From: Acidobacteriota bacterium
Lineage (GTDB): Bacteria; Acidobacteriota; Terriglobia; Terriglobales; Acidobacteriaceae
DNA: 46,367 nt
NCBI GenBank assembly: GCA_021793405.1
Contig: JAJYSV010000033.1
Coordinates: forward strand, 1 to 46,367
Direction: 5' to 3'
The notes below the pieces were generated by a model. The model made no database searches, was not told the DNA's origin, and saw only the letters and a list, made by a program, of their open reading frames with translations. The position numbers and the translations under genes are program-made. This document shows positions 17,965 through 28,258 of this stretch, in pieces. Each line of letters begins with the position of its first letter. Within the stretch, counting starts at the first letter, position 1.

Positions 17965-20900
17965 GCTGCACCTGCTCGATGGTGGTCAATGAAGGAATCT
18001 CTCCTGCTGAAACATGCACTTCTGTTCGACTGCGAAGCACGCGCTTATATTCTTGCGGAAACACTTTGATGAATTTCGGCAAGCTCTCGCTCCAGTTGTC
18101 AAGAATCCATCCGGCTCGTGGGCTTCCTGTCAGATCGCGATGGCGAGTGATGAGCGTCTGCAGATCTTCCATATCTAGCTCGTCCGTGACCGGCTCCAAA
18201 TCCACCGACGCCGGGTTGCAGCGTTTCTCCTTGAAATCGCCGCGCTCGTCGAAGACGTATGCGATCCCTCCGTTCATCCCGGCGGCAAAGTTGCGGCCGC
18301 AAGTACCCAGCACGACCACCAGTCCATTGGTCATATATTCACAGCCGTGATCTCCAACACCTTCCACTACCGCGGTTGCTCCGGAGTTGCGTACCGCAAA
18401 GCGTTCTCCGGCGATTCCATTCAGGAAGACCTCGCCGCTGGTCGCTCCATAGAGAATCACATTGCCCGCCAGAATGCTCTCTTCCGGTTGAAAGCTGGAA
18501 TTGCGAGGCGGGAAAATGATAATTCGGCCGCCGGAAAGCCCCTTCCCCACGTAGTCGTTGGCTTCTCCTTCCAACGTAAGTGTGATTCCGTTGGGAAGAA
18601 ACGCTCCGAAACTTTGGCCCGCGGATCCCTGAAACCGGAACCGGATTGTTTCCTCAGGCAGCCCTTGCGATCCATAGCGTCGCACCACTTCGCCGCCAAG
18701 CATCGCTCCCACTGTCCGATGGATATTACGGATGGGCAGCGATACTTCCACGGGCAGCCGATCATCGAGTGCCGGCTGAGCCAGTTCGATCAGTCGATGA
18801 TCGAGGGCCTGCTCCAGACCATGGTCCTGCTTGTGAATGCAGTGCCGCGCCACGCGAGCGGGCAATGGAGGGTGATACAAAATGGACGCGAGATCGATGC
18901 CCTTTGCCTTCCAATGGTCGATCGCCAGATGCGTCTCCAGCATATCCACGCGACCCACCATCTCGTTCACGGTGCGGAAGCCAAGCTTCGCCATATACTC
19001 GCGAACCTGTTCCGCAAGAAAAAAGAAAAAGTTGATAACATGTTCCGGCTGGCCCTGGAAGCGCTTGCGAAGCTCAGGATCCTGCGTGGCGATTCCTACC
19101 GGGCAGGTGTTCAAATGGCACTTGCGGATCATGATGCAACCCATGGTGATCAGCGGCGCCGTGGCAAAACCAAACTCTTCCGCGCCCAGCAAGGCAGCAA
19201 TGACGACGTCGCGCCCAGTCTGCAACTTGCCGTCAGTCTGCACGCGAATGCGGCTGCGCAGATCGTTCAGCAATAGAACCTGCTGCGTTTCCGCAAGCCC
19301 CAGCTCCCATGGGATTCCGGCGTGTTTGATGGAGCTGAGTGGCGCAGCGCCAGTCCCTCCACTATCCCCGCTGATGAGTACGACATCGGCATGAGCCTTG
19401 GAAACGCCAGCGGCCACGGTACCGACTCCAACCTCCGAGACCAGCTTCACCGCAATGCGGGCTCTGGGGTTCACGTTTTTCAAGTCATAAATCAGTTGTG
19501 CTAAGTCTTCAATCGAGTAGATGTCGTGGTGCGGAGGCGGCGAGATCAATCCCACCCCAGGAATCGAGTGACGCAGCCGGGCGATAATCTCATCCACCTT
19601 ATGCCCCGGCAGTTGGCCGCCTTCTCCCGGCTTGGCGCCTTGCGCCATCTTGATCTGAATCTCATCCGCGTTGATCAGATAATTCGTCGTCACACCGAAG
19701 CGTCCGGACGCGATCTGCTTCACCGCGCTGCGACGTAAATCTCCATTGGCATCCGCGGTGAAACGGCGCTCATCCTCTCCACCTTCGCCCGTGTTCGACA
19801 TGCCGCCGATCCGGTTCATCGCGATGGCAAGCGTTTCATGCGCTTCCTTGCTGATCGAGCCGAACGACATTGCCCCGGTGGTGAAGCGCTTGACAATCTC
19901 CTTGGCGGGCTCTACTTCTTCCAGAGGAACAGGAGTTTTCGATTCCTTGATGCGCATCAGGCTGCGCAGCGTGCACATGTTGCGGCTTTGCTCATCGATC
20001 AGGTCGGTATATTCCTTGAATGTTTTCGGATTTCCCTGTTGTACGGCGTGTTGCAGCTTGCCGATGGTTTCCGGATTTATTAAGTGATATTCACCGTTCA
20101 CCCGATAGTGGTACGCACCGCCGACAGCCAAATCGGTCTGCGAATCGGTAAGCGGGCCAAACGCATACTCGTGCTTCATCTGTGCTTCGCGTGCCAAAAC
20201 GTCGAGACCCACGCCTTCAATCCGGGAGGCGGTTCCCTGAAAATAAGTTTCGACCAGGTCCTTATTTAAACCGATGGCCTCGAACACCTGGGCTCCCCGA
20301 TAGCTCTGTAATGTGGAGATTCCCATTTTCGAGAACGTCTTCAACAATCCCTTGTTGATAGCCTTAATGAAATTCTTGACCGCTGTGTCAGGTGTGATGC
20401 CGTTGGCTAAATAGCCGCGATGCGCCAGATCCCGTATCGAATCGAATGCCAAGTATGGGTTGATGGCGCTGGCGCCGAAGCCGATGAGCAGCGCAAAATG
20501 CATGACCTCGCGCGGCTCTCCCGACTCCAGGATGAGAGCGACTTGCGTCCGCGTCTCTTCGCGGACCAGCAGATAGTGCACCGCAGCCAGCGCAAGCAGG
20601 CTGGGAATGGGAGCATACTGCGCATCGGCTCCGCGGTCCGAAAGAATGAATAACGTATATCCGGAGCGGATTGCCAGAGATGCGCGCTGGCATAGTTCAT
20701 CGAGCGCGCGCCGCAATCCAGCCTCGCCATCTTCCGCGCGAAACAGCGTGGACAATGTCGTTGCCAGCAAATCCCCGGTGGACACGCGACGCAGCTTTTC
20801 CAGCTCGCGATTGTTCAGGATGGCGTGAGGCAACTTTAGGGTGTGGCAGTTTTTGGGCGTTTCTGCCAGAATGTTCCTCTCGCTGCCGATAAAACTGATC

Positions 20901-22540
20901 AGCGACATGACCATCTCTTCGCGGATCGGATCGATAGGCGGATTCGTGACCTGCGCAAAGAGCTGTTTGAAATAACTGAAGAGCATCTGCGGCCGGTCTG
21001 ACAGACAAGCTAGCGGAGTATCGGTTCCCATGGAGCCGACCGGCTCTTCTCCCTTGCTTGCCATCGGTTCCAGAATCATCTTCATGTCTTCTTCGGTGTA
21101 GCCAAACACCCGTTGCCGCCGCAAAAGCGTATCGGGGTTGGCCGCATACACGCGGGAAGGTTCCGGCAATTGGTCCAGCGTAATCTGGTTTTGCTTCAGC
21201 CACTCGTCGTATGGCTGCCGCGCAGCAAGCTGCTGCTTGATCTCCTTGTCGGAAATGATGCGCTGTTGCACCGTGTCCACCAGGAACATCTTGCCCGGCT
21301 GCAGCCGTCCCTTTTTCTTTACATTGACAGCTGGAATGTCCAGAACGCCGGCCTCTGACGCCAGCACCACAATATCGTCCTTGGTAACGACATAGCGGCC
21401 GGGCCGCAGGCCATTGCGGTCGAGCGACGCTCCAATGACTCGTCCGTCAGTAAATGCAATCGCGGCGGGACCATCCCATGGCTCCATCAGGGACGCGTGA
21501 TACTCATAGAACGCCCGCTTCTCGGGCTTCATATGTGGATTGCCCGACCAGGATTCTGGAATCAACATGGACATGACGTGCGGCATCGAGCGTCCAGACT
21601 GATAGAGCAGCTCTACCGCATTGTCGAACGCCGAGGAATCGCTACTGCCCTCCTCGATGATGGGAAACACCTTTTGCATGTCGTCGCCGAATGCCGGGGA
21701 AGACAAAATCGACTGCCGCGCTTGCATCCAGTTCACGTTGCCGCGCAGTGTGTTGATTTCGCCATTGTGCGCTACGTAACGGAAGGGATGCGCGAGGCGC
21801 CAACTGGGAAACGTGTTCGTGGAAAAACGCTGATGCACCAGGCAAAGCGCGCTGGTGACTTCAGGGTCGGACAATTCCCCGTAGAAACTCGCGATCTGCG
21901 GAGCCAGCAGCAGTCCTTTGTAAATAATGGTGCGAGCGGAAAGAGAAGGAATGTAAAAGAAGTCCTTATCCTCGATTCCGGAGGCGGCAATCGCGCGTTC
22001 CGTCCGCTTGCGAACGACGAACAGCTTGCGCTCGAAGGCGTCCTCATCCAGTTCGGCGGGTTTCCCGATAAAAATCTGCTGAATGTAAGGTTGGCTTGCG
22101 CGCGCCACTCGACCGATGGCATTGCCATCGCAAGGAGTGTCCCGCCAACCCAAAACGGTCAGCCCTTCATCCCGCACGATTTCTTCGAAAATTCCCTCAC
22201 ACTGCAGGCGGTTCAGCTTCTCCACGGGGAGAAAGACCATGCCTGCCGCATACGCTCCCGGTTCCGGCAGTTCGAAGCCTGATTGCTTACACTCGCGCGC
22301 GAAGAACCGATGAGGAATTTGAATCAGGATGCCAGCGCCATCGCCGGTTTCTGGATCGCATCCGCACGCTCCCCGATGCGTCAGATTGATCAGAACCTCG
22401 ATCCCTTTCAGGATGATTTCGTGGCTCTTCTCTCCGCGAATGCTGGCGACAAATCCAATTCCGCACGCGTCATGTTCATGGCATGGATGGTATAGACCCT
22501 GTGCGGACGGTAAGCCGGAAACTGCATGGAAATTAGACAT
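17957..22540 (-). CDS. gltB: Glutamate synthase [NADPH], large subunit
   Basis: Large GOGAT subunit of 1527 residues, the usual length. A 25-residue propeptide precedes the catalytic nucleophile Cys26 (HDACGIGF) of the class II glutaminase domain. The central and FMN-binding synthase domains follow; glutaminase-released ammonia is channelled there and added to 2-oxoglutarate. The [3Fe-4S] cysteines are at about 1135, 1141 and 1146 ([12 protein letters not shown]). The C-terminal part has the Gly-rich beta-helix (GXGXG-type) repeats. The ATG follows AGAGGA at good spacing. Upstream lies a 375-base non-coding region with two near-identical direct repeats, a possible control site. Essential central nitrogen metabolism, probably vertically inherited. 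Confidence 0.97.
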   Translation of the reverse strand: MSNFHAVSGLPSAQGLYHPCHEHDACGIGFVASIRGEKSHEIILKGIEVLINLTHRGACGCDPETGDGAGILIQIPHRFFARECKQSGFELPEPGAYAAGMVFLPVEKLNRLQCEGIFEEIVRDEGLTVLGWRDTPCDGNAIGRVARASQPYIQQIFIGKPAELDEDAFERKLFVVRKRTERAIAASGIEDKDFFYIPSLSARTIIYKGLLLAPQIASFYGELSDPEVTSALCLVHQRFSTNTFPSWRLAHPFRYVAHNGEINTLRGNVNWMQARQSILSSPAFGDDMQKVFPIIEEGSSDSSAFDNAVELLYQSGRSMPHVMSMLIPESWSGNPHMKPEKRAFYEYHASLMEPWDGPAAIAFTDGRVIGASLDRNGLRPGRYVVTKDDIVVLASEAGVLDIPAVNVKKKGRLQPGKMFLVDTVQQRIISDKEIKQQLAARQPYDEWLKQNQITLDQLPEPSRVYAANPDTLLRRQRVFGYTEEDMKMILEPMASKGEEPVGSMGTDTPLACLSDRPQMLFSYFKQLFAQVTNPPIDPIREEMVMSLISFIGSERNILAETPKNCHTLKLPHAILNNRELEKLRRVSTGDLLATTLSTLFRAEDGEAGLRRALDELCQRASLAIRSGYTLFILSDRGADAQYAPIPSLLALAAVHYLLVREETRTQVALILESGEPREVMHFALLIGFGASAINPYLAFDSIRDLAHRGYLANGITPDTAVKNFIKAINKGLLKTFSKMGISTLQSYRGAQVFEAIGLNKDLVETYFQGTASRIEGVGLDVLAREAQMKHEYAFGPLTDSQTDLAVGGAYHYRVNGEYHLINPETIGKLQHAVQQGNPKTFKEYTDLIDEQSRNMCTLRSLMRIKESKTPVPLEEVEPAKEIVKRFTTGAMSFGSISKEAHETLAIAMNRIGGMSNTGEGGEDERRFTADANGDLRRSAVKQIASGRFGVTTNYLINADEIQIKMAQGAKPGEGGQLPGHKVDEIIARLRHSIPGVGLISPPPHHDIYSIEDLAQLIYDLKNVNPRARIAVKLVSEVGVGTVAAGVSKAHADVVLISGDSGGTGAAPLSSIKHAGIPWELGLAETQQVLLLNDLRSRIRVQTDGKLQTGRDVVIAALLGAEEFGFATAPLITMGCIMIRKCHLNTCPVGIATQDPELRKRFQGQPEHVINFFFFLAEQVREYMAKLGFRTVNEMVGRVDMLETHLAIDHWKAKGIDLASILYHPPLPARVARHCIHKQDHGLEQALDHRLIELAQPALDDRLPVEVSLPIRNIHRTVGAMLGGEVVRRYGSQGLPEETIRFRFQGSAGQSFGAFLPNGITLTLEGEANDYVGKGLSGGRIIIFPPRNSSFQPEESILAGNVILYGATSGEVFLNGIAGERFAVRNSGATAVVEGVGDHGCEYMTNGLVVVLGTCGRNFAAGMNGGIAYVFDERGDFKEKRCNPASVDLEPVTDELDMEDLQTLITRHRDLTGSPRAGWILDNWSESLPKFIKVFPQEYKRVLRSRTEVHVSAGEIPSLTTIEQVQHG

Positions 22541-22915
22541 TGATTCCTCTGCTTAGCTTTCACGATCTGGAAATCTGTGTACGGTGCGGACTGCCCAGGT
22601 GGCATCTCGCGAGCGAGATACGCGAATCCGCTCTGCAACTGGTGCTGAAGAGTTTTATTTTATACCAATACGGGCAATCGTCAGCTGATTTTGCTTTGAC
22701 CGCTTCATAAATTGCTGAAGGAGAGGGGTTAGGCGGCGATGCGAGACGGAAGCGGCACGCCTGCTTCGACGTCGCGGCGTTGCCTCCTGAACATGGCAGT
22801 TTACCATCCAATGACCCTGTTCATTCGGCATGAGGGCCTGTATATCACTGTATGGTATGAGGGCCCTGTATATCAGTCGGCAGGCGCAGGAACGAGGCCG
22901 CTAGAGTTCTTTGAC
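22541..22915. other. Intergenic region between gltB start and the permease stop
   Basis: No convincing gene is seen in these 375 bases. They hold the gltB ribosome site. A minus-strand -10-like TATAAAAT (22657-22664) has no clear -35. The direct repeat described separately lies at 22830-22875. Both gltB and the permease are on the minus strand, so this is at once the 3' trailer of the permease and the control region of gltBD. Confidence 0.6.
22830..22875. repeat. Pair of near-identical 18/19-base direct repeats upstream of gltB
   Basis: ATGAGGGCCTGTATATCA (22830-22847) recurs as ATGAGGGCCCTGTATATCA (22857-22875), with starts 27 bases apart and one extra C in the second copy. The spacing of about 2.5 helical turns and position about 290-335 bases before gltB suggest a protein-binding site or a small duplication. 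No known operator was recognised. Confidence 0.65.
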
Positions 22916-25561
22916 TCAGTTGTTGCGGAGTGCAATCATCGGATTGATTCTGGATGCGCGGCGCGCGGGAATATAGCCCGCGAGGAATGCAACGGCACTG
23001 AGAATCAAAATAGTCCCAGCAAATGCCGCGGGGTCGGTGGGGGCCGTCCCAAACAAAAGAGTCGCAATCAGGCGCGCCACAACAACGGATGCCGCCAGGC
23101 CTACGAGCATCCCCACAAGGGCGAGCCTTAGCGTCTTCCAGATGACGCCAAGCTGTACGCGAGATCGCGAAGCGCCCAGCGCCATGCGGATACCAATCTC
23201 CTGCGTTCGCTGGGTGACCGAATACGAAATAACCCCATAGATACCGAGCGAGGCGAGGAACAGTCCCAGAGCCGCAAAAATATCGACCAGCAGAACAAAG
23301 AATCGCTGCGGCGAAACCGCATGATCCACCAGTCCCTGGATGGGGCGGAAAGCTGTGGCTGGTTGGCCGGGATTGATCTGCCGCAATGTGGCCATCACGC
23401 TGGACGCAAGCGCATCGGGCGGCAGCTTGGTGCGCACCACCAACTCCGATCCTTCCGGCCCAAATTGTGTCGCGGATAAATACATCTGCCAGCCAGCTTG
23501 TCCTTCGACACTACTTTCTTGAACGTCCTCGATCACTCCGATCACCGTTGCCTCTGTCCCGCCAACTAACGCGATGTGCCCAATTGGGTCCTCGCCTGGC
23601 CACAGCGCGCGAGCAACGGTTTGGTTGATGATGACCACCTTCTGACTGGTCGGGGTGTCGGACCACCGAATGTCGCGGCCTTCGAGCAGGTGCATGCCAA
23701 TTGCGCGAAGGTAGCCGGGAGAAATCATAAACACGAACGTGCCCTGGAGATCTCTAGGGCGATAGGTGTGCCCTTTGGCTTGGATGCCCCAGCTTCGATT
23801 TCGACTCAGTGGGAGATTATCGGAGATGCCGGCGGTTTCGATACCGGGAATGGCTTCGACCCGGCGGATAATCTCCTGCCAAATGGCGCCCCGTTTGGCG
23901 GCATTGCCGCCATCATCGTAATCCATCTGGATGGCTGCGGCATGGCTGGGTTCAAAGCCGAGATTGACGTTGAGAATGTGCAGAAAGCTGCGCAGCAACA
24001 GGCCGGCGCCCACCAGCAGCACGCAAGCCAGCGCGATCTCAGAGATAACCAGCGCGGAACGCAGACCCTCATGCTTCCGGCCTTCACTAGCGCCGCTGCC
24101 CGCATCCTTCAACGCCTCCTGCAGATTGCCTGCCGACATTTTCAGTCCTGGAGCAAGACCGAAGGCGGCGGCGGTGACAATGGCGATAGCTATCGTCCAT
24201 GCCAGCGCAGAAGCATCGATGCGAACGCTGCTCAACAGTGGGAGTGCAATCGATCCCTGATGGGCGAGAAACTCGACCACTGCAAATGCGATGCCCAGAC
24301 CAACTAAAGATCCAGCACTGGAAAGAATGAGACTTTCGGTCAGCAATTGGCGAATCAGCCGGCCACGCCCGGCGCCGAGTGCGCTGCGCATGGCGAACTC
24401 CTTGCTTCGCGCGGCAGTGCGGGCCAATAGCAGGTTGGAAAGATTTACGCAGACAATCAGCAGGATCATGCCCACCGCGCACCACAACACAATCAGCGGT
24501 CGCCGCAGCTTACCGCTTACGTATTCCTTCATGCCAAGCAGTCTGCCGGTGTAGTTCCCGTACCAATTCGGATGTTTCTGATTAAAGTCCAGCTTTGGAA
24601 AAAGCAGGTCGGCTTCCGCCTGCGCCTGGGCCAGAGTTACTCCCGGCTTGAGACGACCCATGAGGGCCAGGACATTTCCGTCGTCCTCGAAATTGGACAG
24701 GATAAATGGAGTGAAGATATCGACCTTCGCGCCCGGCGAAAACACCGAACCGAAGTCGAAAGTGTCAGGCAGGATGCCCACGACTGTCGTGGGGGTACCG
24801 TTCAGATCGATGGCCTGCCCGACGATGCCGCGATTGCCGTCAAATTGCCGTTTCCAAAAGGCATAGCTGAGCAGCACCGCGGGACGGCTGTTGGGCAGAC
24901 ACTCGTCTGCTGTAAACAATCGTCCCAGGAAAGGCTCGACGCCGATCGTCCGAAAGAAATTTCCCATCACCAGGATGCCCGTGACAGGTACCGGCTGGCC
25001 TTGACCCACGGTCAGCTTGTAATTGTCGCTGGAGGTGAAAGCGAAGTAGCCGGTAACACTTTGAAATGAGTGATTCCGCTGCTGATATTCCTTGGTGGCA
25101 TCCGAAGAATAGGTCTGGCTGGATTCGCCGCCCGTGGTCTTTTTTGTCAGGATTCGAACCAACCGCTGCGGCTCAGGGAAGGGAAGCGGCCGCAGTAGAA
25201 TCGTATTGACCACACTGAAGACAGCGACATTGGCACCGATCCCAAGGGCAAGAATCAGCACAGCGACGATGGTGAAGGAACGGTCGCGCCGCAATGTTCG
25301 GAATGTGTAGTGCATGTCCTGCAGCAAAATGTCGAGCCAGGGTAAGCCGCGCGCTGCACGGTGCCGCTCTTTCGCCTGCTGCACTCCGCCAAAGCGCGCC
25401 AATGCCTTCCGGCGAGCTTCCGCTTCGGGCATGCCGTGGCGCATGTTTTCTTCCACTGCCAGCTCGACATGCGTAGCAATTTCCGCATCCAGATCCGAAT
25501 TTTGCTGCTGCTTCTGAAAGAACGATCGCAGACGGTTGCAGGCTTCGCGTATCGCGCCCAT
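22916..25561 (-). CDS. MacB/FtsX-type ABC permease of ADOP family with N-terminal prefix domain
   Basis: About 881 residues. The ATG at 25561 overlaps the PadR stop as TGATG and follows AAGGAG by seven bases; the in-frame GTG at 25564 is less likely. The first 85 or so residues are cytoplasmic and helical (DLDAEIATHVELAVEENMRH, ARRKALARFGG), the permease-prefix found in many acidobacterial ADOP proteins. TM1 is at about 97-122 (LILALGIGANVAVFSVVNT), followed by periplasmic core, FtsX block 1 (LLIVCVNLSNLLLARTAARS), TM5, second core, FtsX block 2 ([20 protein letters not shown]) and the tail ARRASRINPMIALRNN. No ATPase gene is adjacent, so it would need an ATPase encoded elsewhere or work as an orphan. 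The coupled PadR gene suggests ligand-responsive expression. Confidence 0.95.
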   Translation of the reverse strand: MGAIREACNRLRSFFQKQQQNSDLDAEIATHVELAVEENMRHGMPEAEARRKALARFGGVQQAKERHRAARGLPWLDILLQDMHYTFRTLRRDRSFTIVAVLILALGIGANVAVFSVVNTILLRPLPFPEPQRLVRILTKKTTGGESSQTYSSDATKEYQQRNHSFQSVTGYFAFTSSDNYKLTVGQGQPVPVTGILVMGNFFRTIGVEPFLGRLFTADECLPNSRPAVLLSYAFWKRQFDGNRGIVGQAIDLNGTPTTVVGILPDTFDFGSVFSPGAKVDIFTPFILSNFEDDGNVLALMGRLKPGVTLAQAQAEADLLFPKLDFNQKHPNWYGNYTGRLLGMKEYVSGKLRRPLIVLWCAVGMILLIVCVNLSNLLLARTAARSKEFAMRSALGAGRGRLIRQLLTESLILSSAGSLVGLGIAFAVVEFLAHQGSIALPLLSSVRIDASALAWTIAIAIVTAAAFGLAPGLKMSAGNLQEALKDAGSGASEGRKHEGLRSALVISEIALACVLLVGAGLLLRSFLHILNVNLGFEPSHAAAIQMDYDDGGNAAKRGAIWQEIIRRVEAIPGIETAGISDNLPLSRNRSWGIQAKGHTYRPRDLQGTFVFMISPGYLRAIGMHLLEGRDIRWSDTPTSQKVVIINQTVARALWPGEDPIGHIALVGGTEATVIGVIEDVQESSVEGQAGWQMYLSATQFGPEGSELVVRTKLPPDALASSVMATLRQINPGQPATAFRPIQGLVDHAVSPQRFFVLLVDIFAALGLFLASLGIYGVISYSVTQRTQEIGIRMALGASRSRVQLGVIWKTLRLALVGMLVGLAASVVVARLIATLLFGTAPTDPAAFAGTILILSAVAFLAGYIPARRASRINPMIALRNN

Positions 25562-25911
25562 CACCGGTCTCCTTCCGTCTGCATGGCCAGCACGCGACCC
25601 ATCACGCTCGACAACCGGCGCCAGTAGGCGGAGTCCTTGGCCAGCTGACCGCGACCGCTCCTGGTGATGGCGTAATACTTCGCTTTGCGATTATTGTCGG
25701 ACGTGCCCCATTGCGCGGAGATCCAACCCCGTTGCTGCAGGCGCACCAGGGAAGCGTAAATGGTGCCCTGGTTCAGCAGTATCTCGTCGCCGCTCACCTG
25801 TTCAATACGTCGGGCGATGCCGTAACCATGCAGGGAACCCATGGAGGCCAGCGTCTGCAGAACCATCAAGTCCAGGGTGCCTTGCAACAGGTCGAGCTTC
25901 ACATCCGCCAT
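25561..25911 (-). CDS. PadR-family transcriptional regulator (acidobacterial ADOP-linked type)
   Basis: A 116-residue winged-helix repressor. The ATG at 25911 is preceded by AGGAGA; the longer open frame to 25992 runs through the promoter region and was rejected. The PadR core is clear: LLQGTLDLMVLQTLASMGSLHGYGIARRI, the recognition part LLNQGTIYASLVRLQQRGWI, and the wing with KAKYYAITRSGRGQL. PadR proteins usually repress adjacent transport or detoxification genes and their own promoter until a small ligand binds. The permease gene starts one base inside its stop codon, so both are made together. Inverted repeats immediately upstream (25921-25970) are good operator candidates. Confidence 0.93.
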   Translation of the reverse strand: MADVKLDLLQGTLDLMVLQTLASMGSLHGYGIARRIEQVSGDEILLNQGTIYASLVRLQQRGWISAQWGTSDNNRKAKYYAITRSGRGQLAKDSAYWRRLSSVMGRVLAMQTEGDR

Positions 25912-25920
25912 TTTCTTCTC

Positions 25921-25970
25921 CTGTGTCGATGCCACATAAGTATGGCACAGATTCTGTGGCGTGGCCACAG
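25921..25970. promoter_or_regulatory. Candidate operator cluster for the PadR-permease operon
   Basis: CTGTGGC-gtg-GCCACAG (25954-25970) is a perfect 7-base inverted repeat with a three-base spacer. Closer to the start, TGCCA-N8-TGGCA (25930-25947) sits inside a stretch bounded by CTGTG (25921) and GGCACAG (25944-25950). The half-site GCCAC(A)/(T)GTGGC thus occurs several times within 50 bases, 10-60 bases before the PadR ATG, where a repressor would block transcription. Confidence 0.5.
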
Positions 25971-26033
25971 GAAGAATCGGCGGGATTTCCATCTTGAAAA
26001 TTGAGCGCTTTGCGGATCGACCTGGCAGCCGAA

Positions 26034-26834
26034 CTAGATGGATTCCTTGGTGCGTCGAACCATCTCGACCAGTGCTGTGCGCGTTTCCTGCGATGTAGCC
26101 ACTTCGCGGGAAAAATTGATGCGAGCGCCCTTCATTCCCTCTACTGTTTTCAGTCGCAGAGAGAAGCCCAGGCGGTCGACGGAGGTCATGGTTGCCTCCG
26201 TCGCTTCGAGTTGCGCATGGGTCCTCGCAAGTAAAATCATGGAGTCGACATGGTCGGCATTCATATGAGCGAGAATACCCGGCGCGGCGTCAGCCAGCGG
26301 GTCGGGTGCTGCGTGTTCATATTCCCCAGGATCGACCCATCCCATCACGCCAAAGCCCCCAACATAATAGATATCGATGGGTTGGAGCCGAAAGAAACCA
26401 AAGTCGGCGAAGTCCACCCAGTAGCGGCTATTCTCGTGCCGGCCAAGGTAATTTTCTCGGGCAGAGACTAAATCTTCCTGTGGCACAGGTTCGGCATGGC
26501 CCATCAGAGTGGCCCGCGCGGCGCCAAGCGGATCGCCGTCAGCGCCAGCCTGCCCGATGAAAAGGCTGGCGCTTGCATCGGCCTTTAGATTGTGGGTATG
26601 CATCGCCATATTGCTGATCAGGAAGATCGGCCGCCCCGCAACGTCGAGAGCATAGGGCATCAGCGAGCCGAACGGAAACCCTGCGTGCTTACGAGATAGC
26701 GTCGATAGTGTCGCGACGGAGGATAAAGAAATGAGGGTGCGGACGCGTTCGGCATAGGTCGGTTCGGGCAATTGCGGCAGAGCGGGTCCAGTGGATGCGT
26801 GCTGGCGCGGGGCGATGGATTCATTAGATGGCAT
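26034..26834 (-). CDS. HugZ-like protein: pyridoxamine-oxidase-like split barrel plus DUF2470 domain
   Basis: About 266 residues. The ATG at 26834 follows GAGGGA, preferred over a TTG at 26846. The N-terminal part (about 28-165) has the split beta-barrel pattern of flavin/heme-binding PNPOx-like proteins (VATLSTLSRKHAGFPFGSLM, then PIFLISNMAMHTHNLKADAS). The C-terminal part (about 180-262) is a DUF2470-type domain with the characteristic ILAHMNADHVDSM motif. This combination occurs in HugZ-type heme oxygenases and in related proteins of unproven activity, so a heme-related role is possible but not shown. It is divergent from the LarA-like gene, with 94 bases between them, and has no operon partner. 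Confidence 0.88.
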   Translation of the reverse strand: MPSNESIAPRQHASTGPALPQLPEPTYAERVRTLISLSSVATLSTLSRKHAGFPFGSLMPYALDVAGRPIFLISNMAMHTHNLKADASASLFIGQAGADGDPLGAARATLMGHAEPVPQEDLVSARENYLGRHENSRYWVDFADFGFFRLQPIDIYYVGGFGVMGWVDPGEYEHAAPDPLADAAPGILAHMNADHVDSMILLARTHAQLEATEATMTSVDRLGFSLRLKTVEGMKGARINFSREVATSQETRTALVEMVRRTKESI

Positions 26835-26928
26835 AGTGTCCCTCAAAACTAAGGCTACGGCATCGGCCGCGCATCGGGGAAACGCGCCACTTTCACTGCT
26901 CCTGTGAAGGGAATATCATAACGATCGT

Positions 26929-28245
26929 ATGAGCCTATTTTTCGCCGCCGGATCGCCCACCACTGAGTTCTCCCCCACGGAGGTCAAGGCGAGCCTCTTC
27001 GCCGCGCTCGACAAACTCGGTCCCCGTAAAAAAGTCCTCGCCGTTCCCCCGGACTTCACACGCATGCATTCCATGAGCGGCGTCCTCGCGCAGTATGCCT
27101 GGGACTATTATGGCGAATCCCTCACCGATGTTCTGCCCGCGCTCGGCACGCATAACCCGATGACCGACTACGAGATTCAGACTATGTTCGGCTCCATCCC
27201 CCGCCACCTGTTTCGTGTCCACGATTGGCGCAACGACGTCGTGACCCTGGGCGAAGTGCCAAGCGAGGTCATCGCTGAAGTCAGCGAAGGGAAGCTCGAT
27301 TACACCATTCCCGTAGGCGTGAACAAGCTGCTGCTAGATGGCGGTCACGACCTGATTCTCTCGATCGGTCAGGTGGTGCCTCACGAAGTCGCCGGCATGG
27401 CCAACTACAACAAGAACATCTTCGTCGGCACCGGCGGCGTGCAGGCCATTCACCGCAGCCACTTCCTCGGCGCCGTCTACGGAATGGAGCGCATGATGGG
27501 CCAGACGGACAATCCCGTGCGGCACGTCCTTAACTACGCCAGCGACCACTTCGCCCAGAACCTGCCCATCGTCTACGTTCAGACCGTCGTCAGCAAGAAT
27601 GCTGCCGGCAAGCTCGTCATCAACGGTCTATATATAGGAGATGACGCCGAGTGTTTTGAGCGTGCAGCCGAACTCAGCCTCAAGGTCAACTTCTTTGTGA
27701 TGGATCGCGAGATTCACAAGGCGGTCGTGTTCCTCGATCCTCACGAATTCAAGACAACATGGCTCGGCAACAAGAGCGTCTACCGCACCCGCATGGCGCT
27801 GGCGGACAATGCGGAACTGATCATCCTCGCTCCCGGCGTGCGTGCCTTCGGCGAGGACCCTGCAATTGACAAGCTCATCCGTAAGTACGGATATTGCGGC
27901 ACGCCCGCAACTCTTGAAGCCGTGAAGAACGACCCCGTGCTGGCCGGGAACCTATCGGCGGCCGCCCACTTGATCCACGGCTCCAGCGAAGGCCGCTTCA
28001 CCATCCGCTATTGTCCAGGCCACCTGACCCGCGAAGAGATGGAAGGCGCCCTCTTCGCGTACGGCGACCTTGCGGAATACACGGCGAAGTATGATCCCGC
28101 CAAACTCACCGACGGTTGGAATATAGTGGATGGCGAAGAGGTTTTCTTCATCTCGAATCCGGCATTGGGATTGTGGGCCTATAAAGATCGGTTTGGGCGG
28201 GCGGCGGAGGTATCAGCCGGAATCGAAGCCCTGGCGCGAAAATAA
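26929..28245 (+). CDS. LarA-like protein (lactate racemase N-terminal/DUF2088 family), probable NPN-cofactor enzyme
   Basis: A 438-residue protein with the LarA-type N-terminal fold: PPDFTRMHS at 40-48 and GTHNPM at 73-78. The cofactor region around 152-178 reads VPHEVAGMANYNKNIF...HRSHF. His152, Lys162 and His178 have the same spacing (10 and 16) as His174, Lys184 and His200 of Lactobacillus LarA. There, Lys184 carries the nickel-pincer nucleotide and His200 binds nickel. His75 may play the part of His108. LarA homologues racemise or epimerise 2-hydroxy acids, including sugar acids, which would fit the sugar genes downstream. No larB, larC or larE is in the window. A purine-rich AAGGGA lies 16 bases before the ATG, farther than usual. 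The substrate is unknown. Confidence 0.87.
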   Translation: MSLFFAAGSPTTEFSPTEVKASLFAALDKLGPRKKVLAVPPDFTRMHSMSGVLAQYAWDYYGESLTDVLPALGTHNPMTDYEIQTMFGSIPRHLFRVHDWRNDVVTLGEVPSEVIAEVSEGKLDYTIPVGVNKLLLDGGHDLILSIGQVVPHEVAGMANYNKNIFVGTGGVQAIHRSHFLGAVYGMERMMGQTDNPVRHVLNYASDHFAQNLPIVYVQTVVSKNAAGKLVINGLYIGDDAECFERAAELSLKVNFFVMDREIHKAVVFLDPHEFKTTWLGNKSVYRTRMALADNAELIILAPGVRAFGEDPAIDKLIRKYGYCGTPATLEAVKNDPVLAGNLSAAAHLIHGSSEGRFTIRYCPGHLTREEMEGALFAYGDLAEYTAKYDPAKLTDGWNIVDGEEVFFISNPALGLWAYKDRFGRAAEVSAGIEALARK

Positions 28246-28258
28246 GCCACGACCGTCT

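Noticed and set aside
18347-19276. Plus-strand open frame of 309 codons opposite gltB
   Set aside because: It lies fully inside the conserved gltB synthase domain and has no recognisable domain of its own.
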